Shown here: piece by piece, positions 46,004-59,835 of the stretch | Position numbering within the stretch: position 1 is the stretch's first letter | Layout of the letters: the number at the start of each line of letters is the position of its first letter | Assembly: GCA_002205965.3 (NCBI GenBank) | Contig: NADL03000692.1 | Coordinates: 1,426,001-1,490,000 of the forward strand | Reading direction: 5' to 3' | DNA length: 64,000 nt | Source of the DNA: Kappaphycus alvarezii | Taxonomy: Eukaryota; Rhodophyta; Florideophyceae; Gigartinales; Solieriaceae | Notes under the pieces: generated by a model | Seen by the model: the letters and a program-made list of their open reading frames with translations, nothing else | The model's database searches: none | What the model was told of the DNA's origin: nothing | Program-made: the position numbers and the translations under genes

Positions 46004-49000
46004 ATCAAATGTGATTCTTCTTAAATTTAGACCTAAGATGAAATGAAAGTAGCCAAAAATCTGTTTGCTTTCAGATAAGTCCCCAGATAAGTTTTTAAAA
46101 CTTATCCGTCTTTGCGACAACACTCGTAGTGAGATTTTAGAAATATTTATAATTAAATTCCTTAAGTATTGAAATAATGGCATTATGAGAATATCTGAAT
46201 AAATTCAATTAATGATAAAATTTCAAATACTTGATCTGTAGGTTTCTGAAATCAATTAGAAAAGTTTCAATTCCCTTCACATCTCTGTTCTGATCTTACA
46301 CACTATCTGTGAAGAACTATAGTCCGAATAGCATGTAATCTTCTCTCACGGATATGAAGGAAGGATCCGTTTTGTGTACCCTTACCTTTCTGTAAGAATT
46401 CGAGGTATCGATTAAAAATACATCAATATAATACAAAAAAGGAAAGTATCCATGGATAGGAAGAACCACTTAAGGAAGAAAAGAATAATAGGGTACGACC
46501 GGAGTCGAAACCCCGTATGTAGTTCAATTTCTTTTTTAAAAGTAGGTGGAAAGTTTTTATTAAAAATGGAAACTTGGAACATTTTTAAATGTTAAATGAA
46601 GACATTTATCGACTAAAATATTTTATCCAAGCAGAGGAAATGTTATTATTTGTTTATAAAATCAAAATTAAGTTTAATTGCCAAAGTTTTTTAAAGGTTT
46701 GTAGTCTTACGTTTTATTACTGATTTAAAGAATGACTTGTCCTTTAGTAAAGTAAACTTTACTTTACTTTACTAAAGGACAATTCAAAGTAAACTTTACT
46801 TTACTTTACTAAAGGACAAGTCATTCTTTATTTTGATATTATTTAATCGGATTTTATGTCTTATAAAACCTAATTGAAAGTTCCTGCACATACTTTATAC
46901 CATTTACATATCCCTTTTATAGATAACGTGTGAATGTAACCTTGATATATAACTTGTTATATAGTGAAGTATTCATGTGCCAGTGATGTTCGAAAGTGAA
47001 TTACTTTTCTACTCGTGTTTGAAATAGTACGTCGGAAATCATTTTTAATCTCATAGCTTTTATATTCTTGCTGGAGCTTAATTTTAGAATTATCAAGTTA
47101 GAAAGCAGAAATCTCACGGTAAACACTCAATATAAAAATATTTATCTGTACATATATTTATTATCTTTTATTCATATCTCTAGTTTCAACGAGGAAAACA
47201 TGTCCGTTTCAACGCATAACTTTTAAATTTTAAAGATTATTCAAAAAACTAAAAATTTAAAATTTATCAAAGAAAGGTGACTCTGTAACTGCATTGCTTC
47301 TGAAGGAATATATTTTGCTAATAAATTTCCTTTTGTAGCAATTTTTACGGTATCAACGCGTTCCAAAGTTTCATTTCAGAAATGAAAATAATCCACTCAG
47401 TCAATTTTTTTTCTTGATCTTTTCAACTTTCAAGGTTTACCAATAAAAACACATATATATACAGGTGCTAAGTTAAATGGGTACCGAAAATTTATATTCG
47501 CTATTTTTGTCTTACTGCATCCGTCCATTGATGCATTGAAGAAAACTCAGCATGTTAGAACCCTAAAATGAGCTCATTTCACAGGCTTACGTCATCTTGT
47601 TTTTATTTTTCCTAAGTTAGTAGTGGGAAACTACAACCCAAGATAAATATATTGAAATAAAACTAGTTGAATGAAGGAAAAAATAGTTTGCACGTAAAAG
47701 CAGTTATTATTGATCTACTGTTAGAGATATTTTGGAAGTAAGGGTACTAAACGTGAAGCTATAGACATATAGTAAATTTTAATATCCAGAGAAAGCAAAA
47801 TTTTCAAAAGTTGCAAAATTCATCATCCGATTATACTCCAATAGGTTACCTATGAAGTTATTAAATACTAATTCCTACTCTCAGTAAAGTATTGCTAAAA
47901 ACTTTTTAAAAATATACTACTGATAGTAATATTGATGCAATGAATATCTTAATTATACGATTTGTCGTACTGGAGGAGAAAAATGAATGTAGAATTAATT
48001 TTCACGGTTTTCTAAGAGAAATATGAACATTAGTAGGAGTATTCACAAAAAATGACAAAAATAACTGCTGTTTTTGGTATTTTCCCTGATGAGTGAGAAA
48101 AAGTACTACAAGAATTTTAGATGTAGCTGTACATTTAGTATATTGAAATTGAGAATAAAATATTCAAAGTATTTAAATGCCCAGTTTTTACCCCGAGACT
48201 ACTGTATGAGCTATTCAAAATACTTTTTCTTGCTCCGAGACTGAATATTCCAAGTAATATATCTCTTTATACAGTTTAATTCGTCCTCTGCGCAAATTCA
48301 GAAGGGGACCTAACATGAAAAATAGCGTATTCGGATTTATTTTTCAACCAGAGAAATGGAAAATTGAGTTATGGTCTTACAGTATGACTATAGCCTTACT
48401 AAATAAAGAATGAGTATTACGCTACAGTTTTATACCTTATTATATACGAAAAAGTTTTCCGTGCGAAGAAAAAAATTAAGAAATCGAAAAGACGTATAAA
48501 ATAGACTTCAAAAACTGAATACAAGTTGAGATAGAAGGCTTGCAATTGTGAAAGCAAAAAAGCAAAATCCTGACTGCTCAGACTTCAGCTCTTAGAATTG
48601 AAACTGTTTGAGCTGCTTCTTAAATTTTAGTAGAGGGAAGTAAAAGGATTAAAAAATTCTCCTTTTTACATGTTTGATCTAGTGGTTCAGAATATACATA
48701 ACTTGCCATAACAGAGTGAGTGTTTTTACACGTGAAGAAAGTACCTCAAGAATTAAGAGAGACAATTTAAGGGTATGGAAGTGGGTAGCACTGAACCATA
48801 GGAAACTAGAAGTTTCGATTAGGTAAATGTTGAAATTTTAGTATTGCAGCTTCGAACTACTGGGTATGTCAGAAAATTTTCAATTGCGATTTGCTTCTCT
48901 CGCTAGCGATAGTTCTTTGCCATCACTATATTGACAATCTTAAATACTCGTAGAGAGCAAGAAACAGCGTGAAGTATTATGAACAAGGTCCGCAGATGTA

Positions 49001-52000
49001 TTTTTGAAAACAGAAAATATTTTTATGCAGTGTACCAATTAAAATTTGAAAATAATACAAAAAAGGCCGAGATTATTTCCTGAAATATTTCGTACTATTT
49101 CAATGAATGATTTGTTTAAAAATTAAAGAAATTAAGAGCTTCATAAAGAAAACCTAGAAGCACATGTCTCAATATTAGATTAAGAGTAGGAAATAGAGCT
49201 TTGAAATAAATAAATCACCTTAATCAAGATAATGAAAGAAATTTTTCATTATAAAATTAATATATTTTTTATAAGTAAAGTTCAAAAGTCTTGTTTTTAG
49301 GAATCAAAAACGAATAATTTCAAATACTGATGCGATGAAGACATTTATGTAAGCATGTAGACAACTAAATATACTCAATATTTAAACTCAGCATATTTAC
49401 AGTATATCTGAAAAACACAGACATCAGAATTTCTCATTCATTGGCACTTATCTTGCGTGATCATAAAATATTGTTCTCGTGAATAATCTTGAATAATATA
49501 TTATAATGTACAGAGCCGAACTGAAGTTACAAAACGGCGAGGATTTTTTAATGTTAATCTACACTAATTTAGACAAGAAATAGAACTTTAGAACAATATT
49601 TCAAATCACTCCTATTTCGAAACCCCAATGATGGATGAAAGTGTGAAAACCAATACAACATTCGATAGTAACGGTACAGGTCAAATTGTATAATGTTTGA
49701 CACTTAGTATGCACCAAAAAATCTTGTTATGATGTAATTAAATAGTTAGAAGAGCCTTCAAGTATTTGTAGAAGATTTTCCATGCAAAAAATATGAGTAA
49801 GGAGGATAAATATGCGAGTAGAAATGATATCGCAGAAGTAAGAAAAGAAAAAGTATGATGTCTTTTGCTGTCATTCCTTGAGGTGCCTTCTACTGGTGTA
49901 TGAGAAATCTTTACAAGAACTCTACCTCTTCTGCCTATTGACATAGAATATGTTCTCTGACCATCGTATAGAGGACATTTAGAAAGTTTCCTTAACACTA
50001 ATAAGCCTTTTAGTCCTAAATATATCGTTTAATTTAACTTACCCTACCGTGGCTTCTGAAATTTGAATGTAGATAAATAAATGTGTGGCGATCTAATCGA
50101 GTGTATATGAGGGAATTTTGTAGATTTTTTTGAGACTCAATACTCTAACCAAATATTAACACTCTCACTCAATTCCGCGAGATCTTTTTCTTTCAGTATA
50201 GTAAATTAATAGATAAGCAGAAGGGTATGCGTGAATTTTGTTCATCTATAACGAAAGAATACTATCCTTTAAAAAATTCAAAAAAAGATATCGTTTACAT
50301 GCGTTTGTTCTTACAAGAGAATTTCATATATTTGATTCTACAGTATAATTTTTGTAGTGCAGGACAATTAGATTACTCAAAGAATCTTCGCAATTTAAAA
50401 ACATCCAAATGGTTCGGTTGAAATATATTCAAACAATGTCTGAACTTGAACTCCTAGCTTGCTCGGGCAAGGAAGGTTCGTGCGATAAAGTGGGTAGAAT
50501 TGTTCATGATTTGAAGAAAAATGATATTTATCTATTATGAAAAGAAGTAATGAGTTTAAATTTGTCCTGAGCTGTAGTTCAATTATGAATATATCAAGAG
50601 TACAATTTTAATGTTCGTATTCCTAGAATTCAAAAAGAACTACGGAAGAAAGGTGTACACAGTCGTGGGGAAGTAGTGTAATAAGACAAAACATGCTGCG
50701 AGAACATATAAAACATTCTTTCTTTGGGAAAATAGTGAGTCAAATACGAATAATGTGCTAAAGACGACTGAAACAGCAGAGAAAAATTTATTGAGACGAG
50801 TAAATATATGCAAATGTGCATCTATCGTTAGATGAAATCTGAGAGGCTGTTGGTTTTTATACATCCAAAAATTTCCGGGAAGACTACATATGGAGCTCTT
50901 GGTCTCGTAATCGGAGTGTATCAAAAATGTACGAATTAATAATCTTCTTACTGACCACATTTAATGGAGAGAAATGCCATAACTTTGTGCAGAGTGGTAA
51001 CATGAATATAGTTATAACAAAAAAATTTAACTGGAACTGCCGTGACTATTATAAATTTCGTTCTAACATTAAAGCTTGTAGTAATTTAGAATACGTTAAT
51101 TCTCAGGAGCGAATTAGTCTTCTATGTAGATTCAAAAAATAGTAGATCTAACTCTCCAGATCCATTTATGCTCACATATCAAAATATGACTGGTTTTAAT
51201 ATGTAAGGATTGATAGGTGAAAAAGCGAAACAGATCAAGACCTGATGCATCTGTTTTAGGCCAACAAAAGCAGAGGAATCTATTGGGAGAAAAGGTGGGA
51301 CACGGTAAAAGTGAGACAAATAATTTATGACGGCTTTCTAAACTGGAAAAACCAAGGAGATGTGTGTTCCAAAACTTTCTAGGGTATTTTATTGTACGTC
51401 AAATCTAACAGTAGAGTCCAATAAATGTTTTAGACTTTATCCCCTTTAACTGAAAAAGGGATAACTATAATAATTAAATAAAAAAGTAAAATGTTGTTGC
51501 TCCATTTCCATTCAAATATTACTGAAAGTATTAAACATTTTTAATAGTCCAGATAGAAGTAAAAAATAAACCAGGATAAGAAAAAAACAGTACAGATGAG
51601 AGGAATTCCAAATATATTGTCGATTTCATGTTGCAAATTCAATTCTGAAATCTATGAAGGGAAAATAGCAATATTTCAGGTTTTTCATAGAAAAAGAGAT
51701 AAAAATGTAAGGCACTTAGGTCTCCAGCCCTCTGGAAAGCAACAAAATTTGATGACTATTATCAAAATACTGCATTAATTACTTAAGAGGATGCTAAAAC
51801 ACGTTCAGGTTTTGTATCAACACGAAACCATCTAGCAGAATGTTTAATGACTGAAAAATTCTAAATATCTGTGTAGGGCATCATAATTTATTAGATTGGA
51901 TAAGAAAATGGTCTTGAGTTGCTTTAATTTGTACTATAGGATATTTGTAGGATATAAAAGAATAGAGAAACTCAAAACGTTGATCTATTTGAATTTATAC

Positions 52001-53900
52001 CCATTTGAGATGCATGAAATCAAATGAATTACCCGAGTTTGTATCATAAAGTGTTTACCAAATACATTTTGAATAATGTACCGCTACTGCCAGGAAAAAA
52101 TCTGCAGATGGCATTAAATATAAAGTAGGAAAGTCGTTCTGCGTTTTTTTGATAGAAGGCTCACAGTAGAAGCTTCTTTAATAACTACGTGCTTATCTAT
52201 TTTCAACCACGGTACAGGCCATCCTCTTTCTCCATAATTCGGATAAAAAATTAAAATAAATTAAATCTGTAGCTTCGTACAGGGTGATAAACCAAAGAAA
52301 ATGCAGCCAACTAAGAGAATACGCTTGGCGAAAATTTTAGAGCTGAAGGATACTTTTCATTTCATGTGTATCACCCGAATAAGAGAGTTACTTGTTCCGA
52401 GATTGATTCAGGAGAGGCGACATATCTGTAAGGAATTTTGATTGCGTTGCAGAGTAAAGTCACAGAAAACACATCAGAATTTCTTCCACAAAGAATGCAA
52501 GGTGCCATAATATTTTTCACAAAATTAGATATCAAGATTTCAGCTATATTTGTTTTCATACACTTTGCAGAGGCATGTATTATATCAATTAACACACATA
52601 AAACTTAAATTTCATTGTGCAATATTTGTAAGAAGTCAAAAACACAGTGTCGTTGTGTTTTATAGTGGGAGAAGAGGACGGAAATTTCGAAAAATTTTAT
52701 ATTCATGCATACCTTGCTTTATCCGATAGAACAAAAATAGGCGAAATTAGTCTTACCCTGATTAGACTGTTTAAAATTTACGTTTACAACGCATAGTATT
52801 TATATACGCAATGTGATTACTAGCAGGAGTCCGTATATTAGAAGAACCAGAATAAGTAAATTATGCTGTTTCTATGACAGAGGCGCCTCAATGTGCGAGG
52901 AGATGGCCCATAAAATAGAATACGTTGTGACCATATAGAAAAACATGAAGAGGTTATTTGCACGGCTGCTTAACAGGAACGTACCTTACTCTCCTCACAG
53001 TGTTCATTTCCGCTTATTTAGCACATAATATCGCTTATAATATACACATAGAGGGAAAAATCTCGCCAAGATTCCGGATAAATAACAATACAGGTGCTCA
53101 AAATATACCTTTGAGCATTTAATTTAAATACATATACAAGGGGGTAGTATTTTTATGACTTTATTTTTGTGTAATCATCTTCTCTTCATGTTTTATTAAA
53201 TTTCAGAGGTGACTGCTGTAGCTGTAACTCCGTTTGTAAGCTAGTACAATAACACAGGTGAAGCAGTGGTAATTTCGTGGACAGCTTCAGTTGCATTAGT
53301 AGGTAGGATACTGTAGGGAGCGCAGTTTCTGATCGCGTAAGCTGTATTTAGAGGCGAATATGGAAGTGAGGGGGCCCATCGCAGCTGTAGTGTCAGTTTG
53401 AGAGGCAGTTTTTACTGGAAGCGACTTTAAGGCAAAAAGTGAACCGAGTTCTAGAAGTATTGACGAGAGACCAGTGGAGAAAGGATAAGTTGCGGCGGCA
53501 GATGTGAATACTTTTCCTGGTTTTGGTGGCGGGAGGGATTCATAATGTGAATTTGGTCATTAAAAAAGTTGTAGCAGATTGAAAATATTTAGAGTTAGTA
53601 TTGCGCTTTCCTACTCTACGAAAAAAATTATTGCTCAGTAGAGTATTTTCTAGTCAGAATGTAAAACTTACACTTTGTATCATTTCGATAAACAAAAAAA
53701 ACTTGGTATCTCTACTTAGTAATAACTTAGCTCATTATCAGAACGTATGATTGATTTGAATAGATTTCAGATATGCCGAGCTCATCTTTCATACATATTT
53801 TCTCGTTTTTCCGGTCATCGAGACTTTCTTGAATCTTGACAGCTGTTTCCGTAAGAAAGAACAAGCCGATGCTGGTTTGCTCTATGGTCAGCGTATACTC
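46004..53900. other. long AT-rich stretch without recognisable genes
   Basis: About 8 kb of strongly AT-rich sequence has only short frames (under about 110 codons), none with recognisable domains. The one structured object is the palindromic mini-element at 46,726-46,830. Confidence 0.5.
46726..46830. repeat. palindromic mini-element with 31-bp perfect ends and an internal duplication
   Basis: 46,726-46,756 (TAAAGAATGACTTGTCC...) is the exact reverse complement of 46,800-46,830. Inside, a 33-base block (AAGTAAACTTTAC...AAGGACAA) occurs twice in direct orientation (46,750-46,782 and 46,787-46,819). The whole 105 bases can fold into a long stem. It could be a MITE-like or snap-back element, or a replication-slippage product. 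Confidence 0.9.
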
Positions 53901-55269
53901 TCCAAGTTCAGAATTAGTTTGAATTTATGTGTCTAGTCGCTGGGTTTGGTCATTTTTTTGTCGGGGCACTTTCGCCTTACAGTTTGTTTGAAAAGGTATT
54001 TTTTGTACCGCAATATACTGAGAGGATATACAGGTGCAGTTGTATACTATGGATATGGCTGGAGAGACTGGAATATATGGAGGCTCGGAGATCACCAAGG
54101 GACATAAGTAGTGAGGGGATGGACAAGTCCTAAGGACATTCGAAGGAAGAGCGAATATCATGATAAAAATCATCAAGATGCAAGTGAAATCACCAAGGTT
54201 ATGTTTTGACATCCTCAATAATTTTTATGTGGTGGCATTTGTTGTTTTGAAAAGGTTCTCCTCTTTTTATAATGTAGTCGATGTTGTTGATCATTTATTT
54301 TAGGCGGTTTTCTGCATATTTTAAGTAAGTACAGTACCTCAAAGTAAATATGTACCTGTGAAGTGCAATGAAATGATCAAATATTCAGCTTTTAATTAAA
54401 AAAATGCTCCACCTTGGTCACGAGCAGTGAGGTGCGATTCAAATATTACTTGTGTTTATTTTTCCGTACCATTTACGACTGCATCGGAATCTTAAATGAA
54501 TTCTATCTTGTGACTTTTTACTTGGTTTGACTTATTACACCTATCGTTGGACTTTTCTGTATATTTTGCGACAATTATGTCTTTTAGTTATTATACCTTG
54601 AAATCTGTAAAGATCTAGGCATTTCGCAGCACTCCGTTTATGGCTTAAAACCTTTACAAGCTATATTTTATTGGCATCTTACAGAACAGAGCCATCATCT
54701 ATCGTTGGTGTATAAATTCGGAACGGAAATCATTTTATGCAAGAAAAGAGAATAATTTATGCGCATTGCGAAAGAATTTTCAGTCTTCACGGATCTCAAG
54801 AGAGCCGTGACCAGTCGCGAAACGAAATAGGAGGGGTTTAGAGGGTTCAAAGCATTTTACTGCGGCTACACTAGGCAGCAGTAGCCTCAGATGCCGGTTG
54901 TCTACTGAATGGCCTCCCTTTAACATTATAGTAGATTGCTGCAAGTGTTAGCGTTCCCCAGCATTGGCAATCACTCTGTGAGATTTAGCGAACATCCGAA
55001 TTACAGTAAATGAACTCTTCCTTTATGTCCGTCGGGGATGTGCCGTCTTGTTTACTGATATGTTGCCACGCTACTGAACTCCTGTGCACCCAAGTCTAGT
55101 TGACAGTACCGTTAGGGTAGGGGATATGGAGCATGGATACGGATAGGGAAAATAAGAGCTTAATTTTACTAAGAAGCGGTGGGGCTGAACACCCCGGCAA
55201 GACAAAGATCTAGGGGCGTTGAAGCTGCCACAATGTTTGGCCGCATTCGTGACTGTGAGGGTAGGAATG
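53901..55269. other. no recognisable gene
   Basis: Short frames overlap on both strands at 53,925-54,218; no domains. An isolated AAGTACAGTACC occurs at 54,328, near-identical to the one at 42,914. Confidence 0.4.
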
Positions 55270-55292
55270 ATATCCCTAATGCCGAAATTTTA

Positions 55293-55516
55293 TGATCACT
55301 ATATCGCTCAGTAAATATGACCGTTCGTTCGTTCGGCGCACGTGGACTCTTGTCAATTCTAAGTTGATGAAACACATGTATAAGTTGTCCCCTGCCTTCC
55401 CACCGAGTTTGACCGCACGAGGTGGGCCATTACTGGCGCAGTAAACCCTTGAATGTGGGGTTCAAGAAAGGGTTGAAGGAAGCAAAAAAAGGCCCTTTGA
55501 TCACTATATCGATCAG
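55293..55516 (+). repeat. left pair of subterminal TGATCACTATATCGATCA motifs
   Basis: Copies at about 55,293-55,312 (ATCGCTCAGT ending) and 55,496-55,516 (ATCGATCAGT ending) lie in the same orientation. The motif is nearly palindromic at its edges (TGATC...GATCA). The second copy begins about 55 bases beyond the transposase stop codon. Probably transposase-binding sites. Confidence 0.7.
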
Positions 55517-55570
55517 TAGGGGTTCTTTACTCTAACTTTTCTAGCGTCTATACTATGCATGTTTAAGGGT

Positions 55571-58500
55571 CTACATCCCTTCTCTTCGTCTCTTCCTAAG
55601 TTTTGGCCCTCGTTGAGCTGTACTTGTTGCGGGCCGGAGCCGCTTAGCTTTCCTCGTAGGCCTTTGTGTGTACCTGTCCAAAGGCGGTTGTGGTGGAGGT
55701 TGCTGTGGTTGCGGTAGAGGTTGCGGTGGATCTACACCTTCGTCACCGTTTTCCTCTGCCTCATCCTTTGCGTCTTCTCCTTCATTTCCACCAGAACTAG
55801 AGCCATTTTCCTCACCATTAGAAACATTTTGTAGAATTTACAATACAGTCCCCGTCCCGAAAACGCTTGTGGAAGCTTGACTGCTACCAGAAGTGAGAGA
55901 GTTTTTAGTGCTTCTCCTACTGCTTCTACCTGTTGTTCGGATATTGTGGAGTAGATGGCAAAACAAGCTCCTTGTGTCTATGCCGGATACCCCAGCACGC
56001 GCGCCGCAGCACTGTGTGAACTCTAAGACATAAGCTTGCGCCACATAAAGAACAGGAATATGAAGACCGATGTCTTCGTTTCGGAGGGGGGTTCTGCCCA
56101 CAAAGCGCACAGTAAAGGGCCTTTCCGCGTCTTGGTTCATGACCTGGAACTAACGTTGTCAGGGTGAGACCATCTGAGCTATTAAAAGAGTTAAGGCGTT
56201 TGTTCTTGCGGGCGTGGGCAATAAGAACCAACCGTTTCACCTCTCGCTTTGACACAGCACCAGAGTGTGTAGTTGTGCCTTCATCACCTGCCACACATCC
56301 TCGTTCCTCACGAATTTGTTCTTCTCTACGGAGCAAAGTAGCAGCGTACCGGAGAAGCTCCTGGGAGACATCCAGCATGAAGTTGTTTTTCGCTTGAACC
56401 TTGTTTAACGAGTTGCGGTAGCCATCCAACGATATAAAAGAGTTAGTTGATAGTAGTAAGTCTCGTCGCTCATACATGCGCCAGCCTAAAAACGCATTTA
56501 TCACCACTGTCCTTATTGTATGAGATACCACCTTCTGTTCCTATTGGAAGTGGGAAGATTGGGGTCTCAGATTAGACCTCATTTGGCTAGCGCCGTCGAC
56601 ACCCTCCTTCGTTTTAGAATAGAAACTCCGCGCCGCGTGCTTAAATAGCTTGAGAGGAACAAAAGGGTCTCTTTCTCTAACATGATTGTCAAGATTCTTC
56701 CAGAACGACAGCCTTGTCTTGATAGTCTCGGCTTGTTCCGACGTGGCTTAGACTGGGACTAAGGGATCCTCCAAGTAAGCCCATTGCAAAACACCGGAAA
56801 CAGTTGTAGTCAAAGCAGTATGGCACGCTTGAAAGACGGCCAAATTGCATCGAAATAGAACAATGTAGAGAATACCGGTCTCTGCAGCACAGACGTAAAG
56901 ACCTAAACCAACGCCCAGAACAAGCAGCTGATGTAAAACTTGTCCCATATGCTCTTACGGAATGTATTTCCGAAAGTCAGCATCTTTCACATCGCAACAG
57001 ATCAGATCAGTTGAAGCAAGTGTGGTAGCAGACCCAAGTATTGACGCTGCTACGCGGGTCTTGATCTCAACGGAAGCCATTACATATTGATCCTCTCCAG
57101 TAGCAACCGACCCTTCTACAACTACGTTCCAATTAGGAAAATCACTTCTATTCAGAAGCGGTATTCCATCTGGAGAGCATACAATGAAACCATCCTCCTT
57201 TCTACAAACCATTCCCACATCAAACACATGCTTAACGAAAGGCTTGCACATTAATGCGCATAGGACCGGCTCCTCATTCGTACTGCATCTCATCATGGCC
57301 TCTGTAGACACACTGGAGCTAAACCAGCCGTTGAAGAACAAGGTGAACCACTGTCTAGAGTCACGATCTGCACCGTTAATATTCACATCTAAACCGTGTT
57401 TGCACCTCAACTCATCGTTTCCCATCAACACAATACCGGCATTTGTCTCGGCTATGCGGAACTGGCGTAACACAAACCAGTCTGCGCAGCGTTGACCCAG
57501 TGTCAAGGTATCACAGTTACTCAAATAGACCGCTGAAAAGTTCCTTTAACGCCTGATATTCGTCACTGACGTTTCGGGAGCGGTAAAAAAGGGTGCTTGT
57601 CAGGTCAACACCTGGCTACTCAACAGCAATCCAACTATTCAAAGACAGTTGCACGTTTGGTGGAACTGTGTAGATAAAACATAGAAATTTCGAGAACTTA
57701 TTGTCTCCCCTTTCCGTGACAGCCACTGCAGTTATTCTACTCTGGCCGATCCGCCGACCATTGGCCGCTGCGAATTTTGTGGCGAAGAACGCCGCAGGCC
57801 CCAAGGAAGGCCTGTCATCGATTAAAAATTCCTTTCGCCTGTCAATGTAATAGACTTAATCGTCCCCAGTATAACGATAGCGCTTGAAACAGCAGTTGAT
57901 CTAAGGTACTGGTTATGTGAACCTTGCAGTCCACCTCCTTCCGTACTGTTCCTCTTAACCTCACCACTACCACCTCCCTCCGCTCCACAACCTCCTTCAC
58001 CACCTCCCCATTCCTCAGCACTTCCACCAGCAGCCTAGCCTTTAATTACATACGAGGTATCCATATAATCCACATCCCCATGGGAAGGGTTAAAAAAGGA
58101 TGCGCCTACAAGCAGGTGAGCACGTAGCAATTGATGACATGCCAAAAGCAGATGCAAGACCGAACTTCGATAGCAAATGCATGAAACTTTCCTTTCCATA
58201 TCTCCTATCCGCGGTGACAATGCAGCTGCTAAGAGAATCCTCCCCTCGTGCATCTAAGACTTGACAAAGTAGCTTCCTCACATACTCAACTTGCAACTCA
58301 CCACGGCGCCTAAATCGCATTGCCACCAAAACCCGAAACAAAGAGTCTGCCAAAAAATCTGCCGACTGTGACTCTCGATCAGCATTTCTGTTGCTGATAG
58401 TCTTCACTGGATTATCTGCGGCTCTGGTTCCAAAGAGGTCATCATCAAGGGTCATTAAAAGCTGCACGGGAGAGAAGAAAACTTTTCTCGTCTCTCTGAA

Positions 58501-59560
58501 TGCCAGATTCTCGAATCCAGACAATTGCCTCGTTTGGTCTCCTTGTGACATCCACCATGTCGCTCCATCATCACCCCTTCCAGTAGGAGAATAGGCTTGT
58601 TATAGTGGGGTATTCAAGACTTTGCATGTTGCACCTGCATATTTCTGTGGTAAAGTAGTCGAATAAGAGTAGGCTTTCACATTCCCGGAGATCAATCGTA
58701 CCCTTTCCAGCAAGGGTGTATCGTTCCCCAACTGTGCAAGCAACTTCATCGTACTTTCAAACCCAGGTTGAGAGCATGAGACAGCAGTAGAATTGAAACA
58801 TAGCTGTACATTTCCGAAAGCGTAATATCTTGTCTAGAGAGCTGTTTGTATCGGGTAAATTCATTTAGCCACTGCATCAACTGACGAAGAGGCCCATCTA
58901 AAAGTAAAACCACCACACCGGCCCTTGTCGTTGAAATACCGTGAACACCACTTTCAATCTCTAAGTTCCGAACCGCATTGCTGCAATAAACCCTAGCTCT
59001 CTCTGCAATAATTTTTCAGTGAAGTCTTTCTCGAACTGAAAAGACTTGCAAGACCCTGTGCTCAATGTCCAACCCTTGCTTGCATCATCAGCCCTTCTTA
59101 TTTGACCACGGCGGATGGTTCCCTTTCCTCTTCCCTTCTTCTACCGGACGCACCACCTGTTGTCGATATGGCTGGCATTCCTCCCCTTCCCCGCTCACCA
59201 CCTGCCGATGCACCTCCCTGCCCACCAATAGCTACAGATGCCCCTCGCATTCCACGTCCTGATCCACGGCCCCGCCAACCGCGTCCACGCAAGCTTGTGG
59301 GAGATGGAGGGCTAGGTGATGTTAAGACATGGGCTCCTGATGGAGCCTGACGGGGCCGATCAGTCGGACTCTGCGCTTGTTTGGCGCTTGATTGTAATTC
59401 GGCCGCGGAGTTGTTTGGCGCCAGAGCTTGCCCAGTTGGATTACAGGGTCTTGAAGGAGGTGTGGGATCCTCAAACTCGTGAGGTTGAGGGATGTTTTCA
59501 TCCTAAGATGGAGTTGGCTGCATGCTGCTGTGGGTGGAGGGGTGTTTTCAACTCAACGTG
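55571..59560 (-). pseudogene. DDE transposase with embedded YqaJ-type nuclease domain, broken
   Basis: Read from the minus strand the pieces make one protein. First a Pro/Ser-rich and Arg/Gly-rich leader (about 59,560-59,100; GRGWRGRGSGRG). Then a DDE-like N-terminal part (about 58,980-57,610): LDDDLFGTRAADN, SNRNADRES, CIVTADRRYGKESF, GPAAFFATKFAAANG, ITAVAVTERGDNKFSKF. A YqaJ/lambda-exonuclease-like domain follows (57,600-56,760): LGQRCADWFVLRQFRIAET, CSPDGI, VEIKT, then YIP, HMGQVLHQLLVLG, TGILYIV. Next comes a PiggyBac-like segment FYSKTKEGVDGASQM (about 56,620), probably holding the last catalytic Asp. A Cys-rich finger (CALCG...CSLCGASLC...C) covers 56,110-55,950, then an acidic, Gln/Pro-rich and basic tail ending in a TAG at 55,571-55,573. 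Stops at 57,616, 56,955, 56,748, 56,541 and 55,838 and a frameshift near 57,540 inactivate it. Confidence 0.65.
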
Positions 59561-59753
59561 AAGGTGGCTGCATGCCAGTGCGGGTGGAGGTGGGGTGTGG
59601 CACATCTCTGGAAACACTACGCCAATTCCCAAGATTGAACATTCGCCGTTCTCCGGATGAGCTTCTCATTACATTGATGCAAAAGGAGTCTTGATACAAT
59701 CTCTCTAAAACATGATACAGTCCCTCAAATTTGGCCTAGATTACAGCCCTGGT

Positions 59754-59835
59754 GATCACTATATGGATCATTAGTGGTCCCAGCTCTAAAATACCAAAAA
59801 TTGCCTTTGATCACTATATCGATCAGTGGCGGCAT
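59754..59835 (+). repeat. right pair of subterminal TGATCACTATATCGATCA motifs
   Basis: Copies at about 59,754 (ATGGATCATTAG variant) and 59,815 (identical over 21 bases, TTTGATCACTATATCGATCAG, to the left inner copy less its flank) lie in the same orientation as the left pair, just inside the terminal inverted repeat. Confidence 0.7.

Noticed and set aside
45503-46046. Plus frames of 121 and 145 codons opposite the Myb-like gene
   Set aside because: Shadows; the minus frame has the SANT-like segment, nuclear signal and coiled coil.
55668-55880. Gly/Cys-rich plus frame
   Set aside because: Mirror image of the Gln/Pro-rich and acidic transposase tail read on the minus strand.
59102-59350. Plus-strand Pro-rich frames at 59,065-59,350
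   Set aside because: Opposite-strand shadow of the Arg/Gly-rich leader of the transposase, whose frame stays open further and fits the element.
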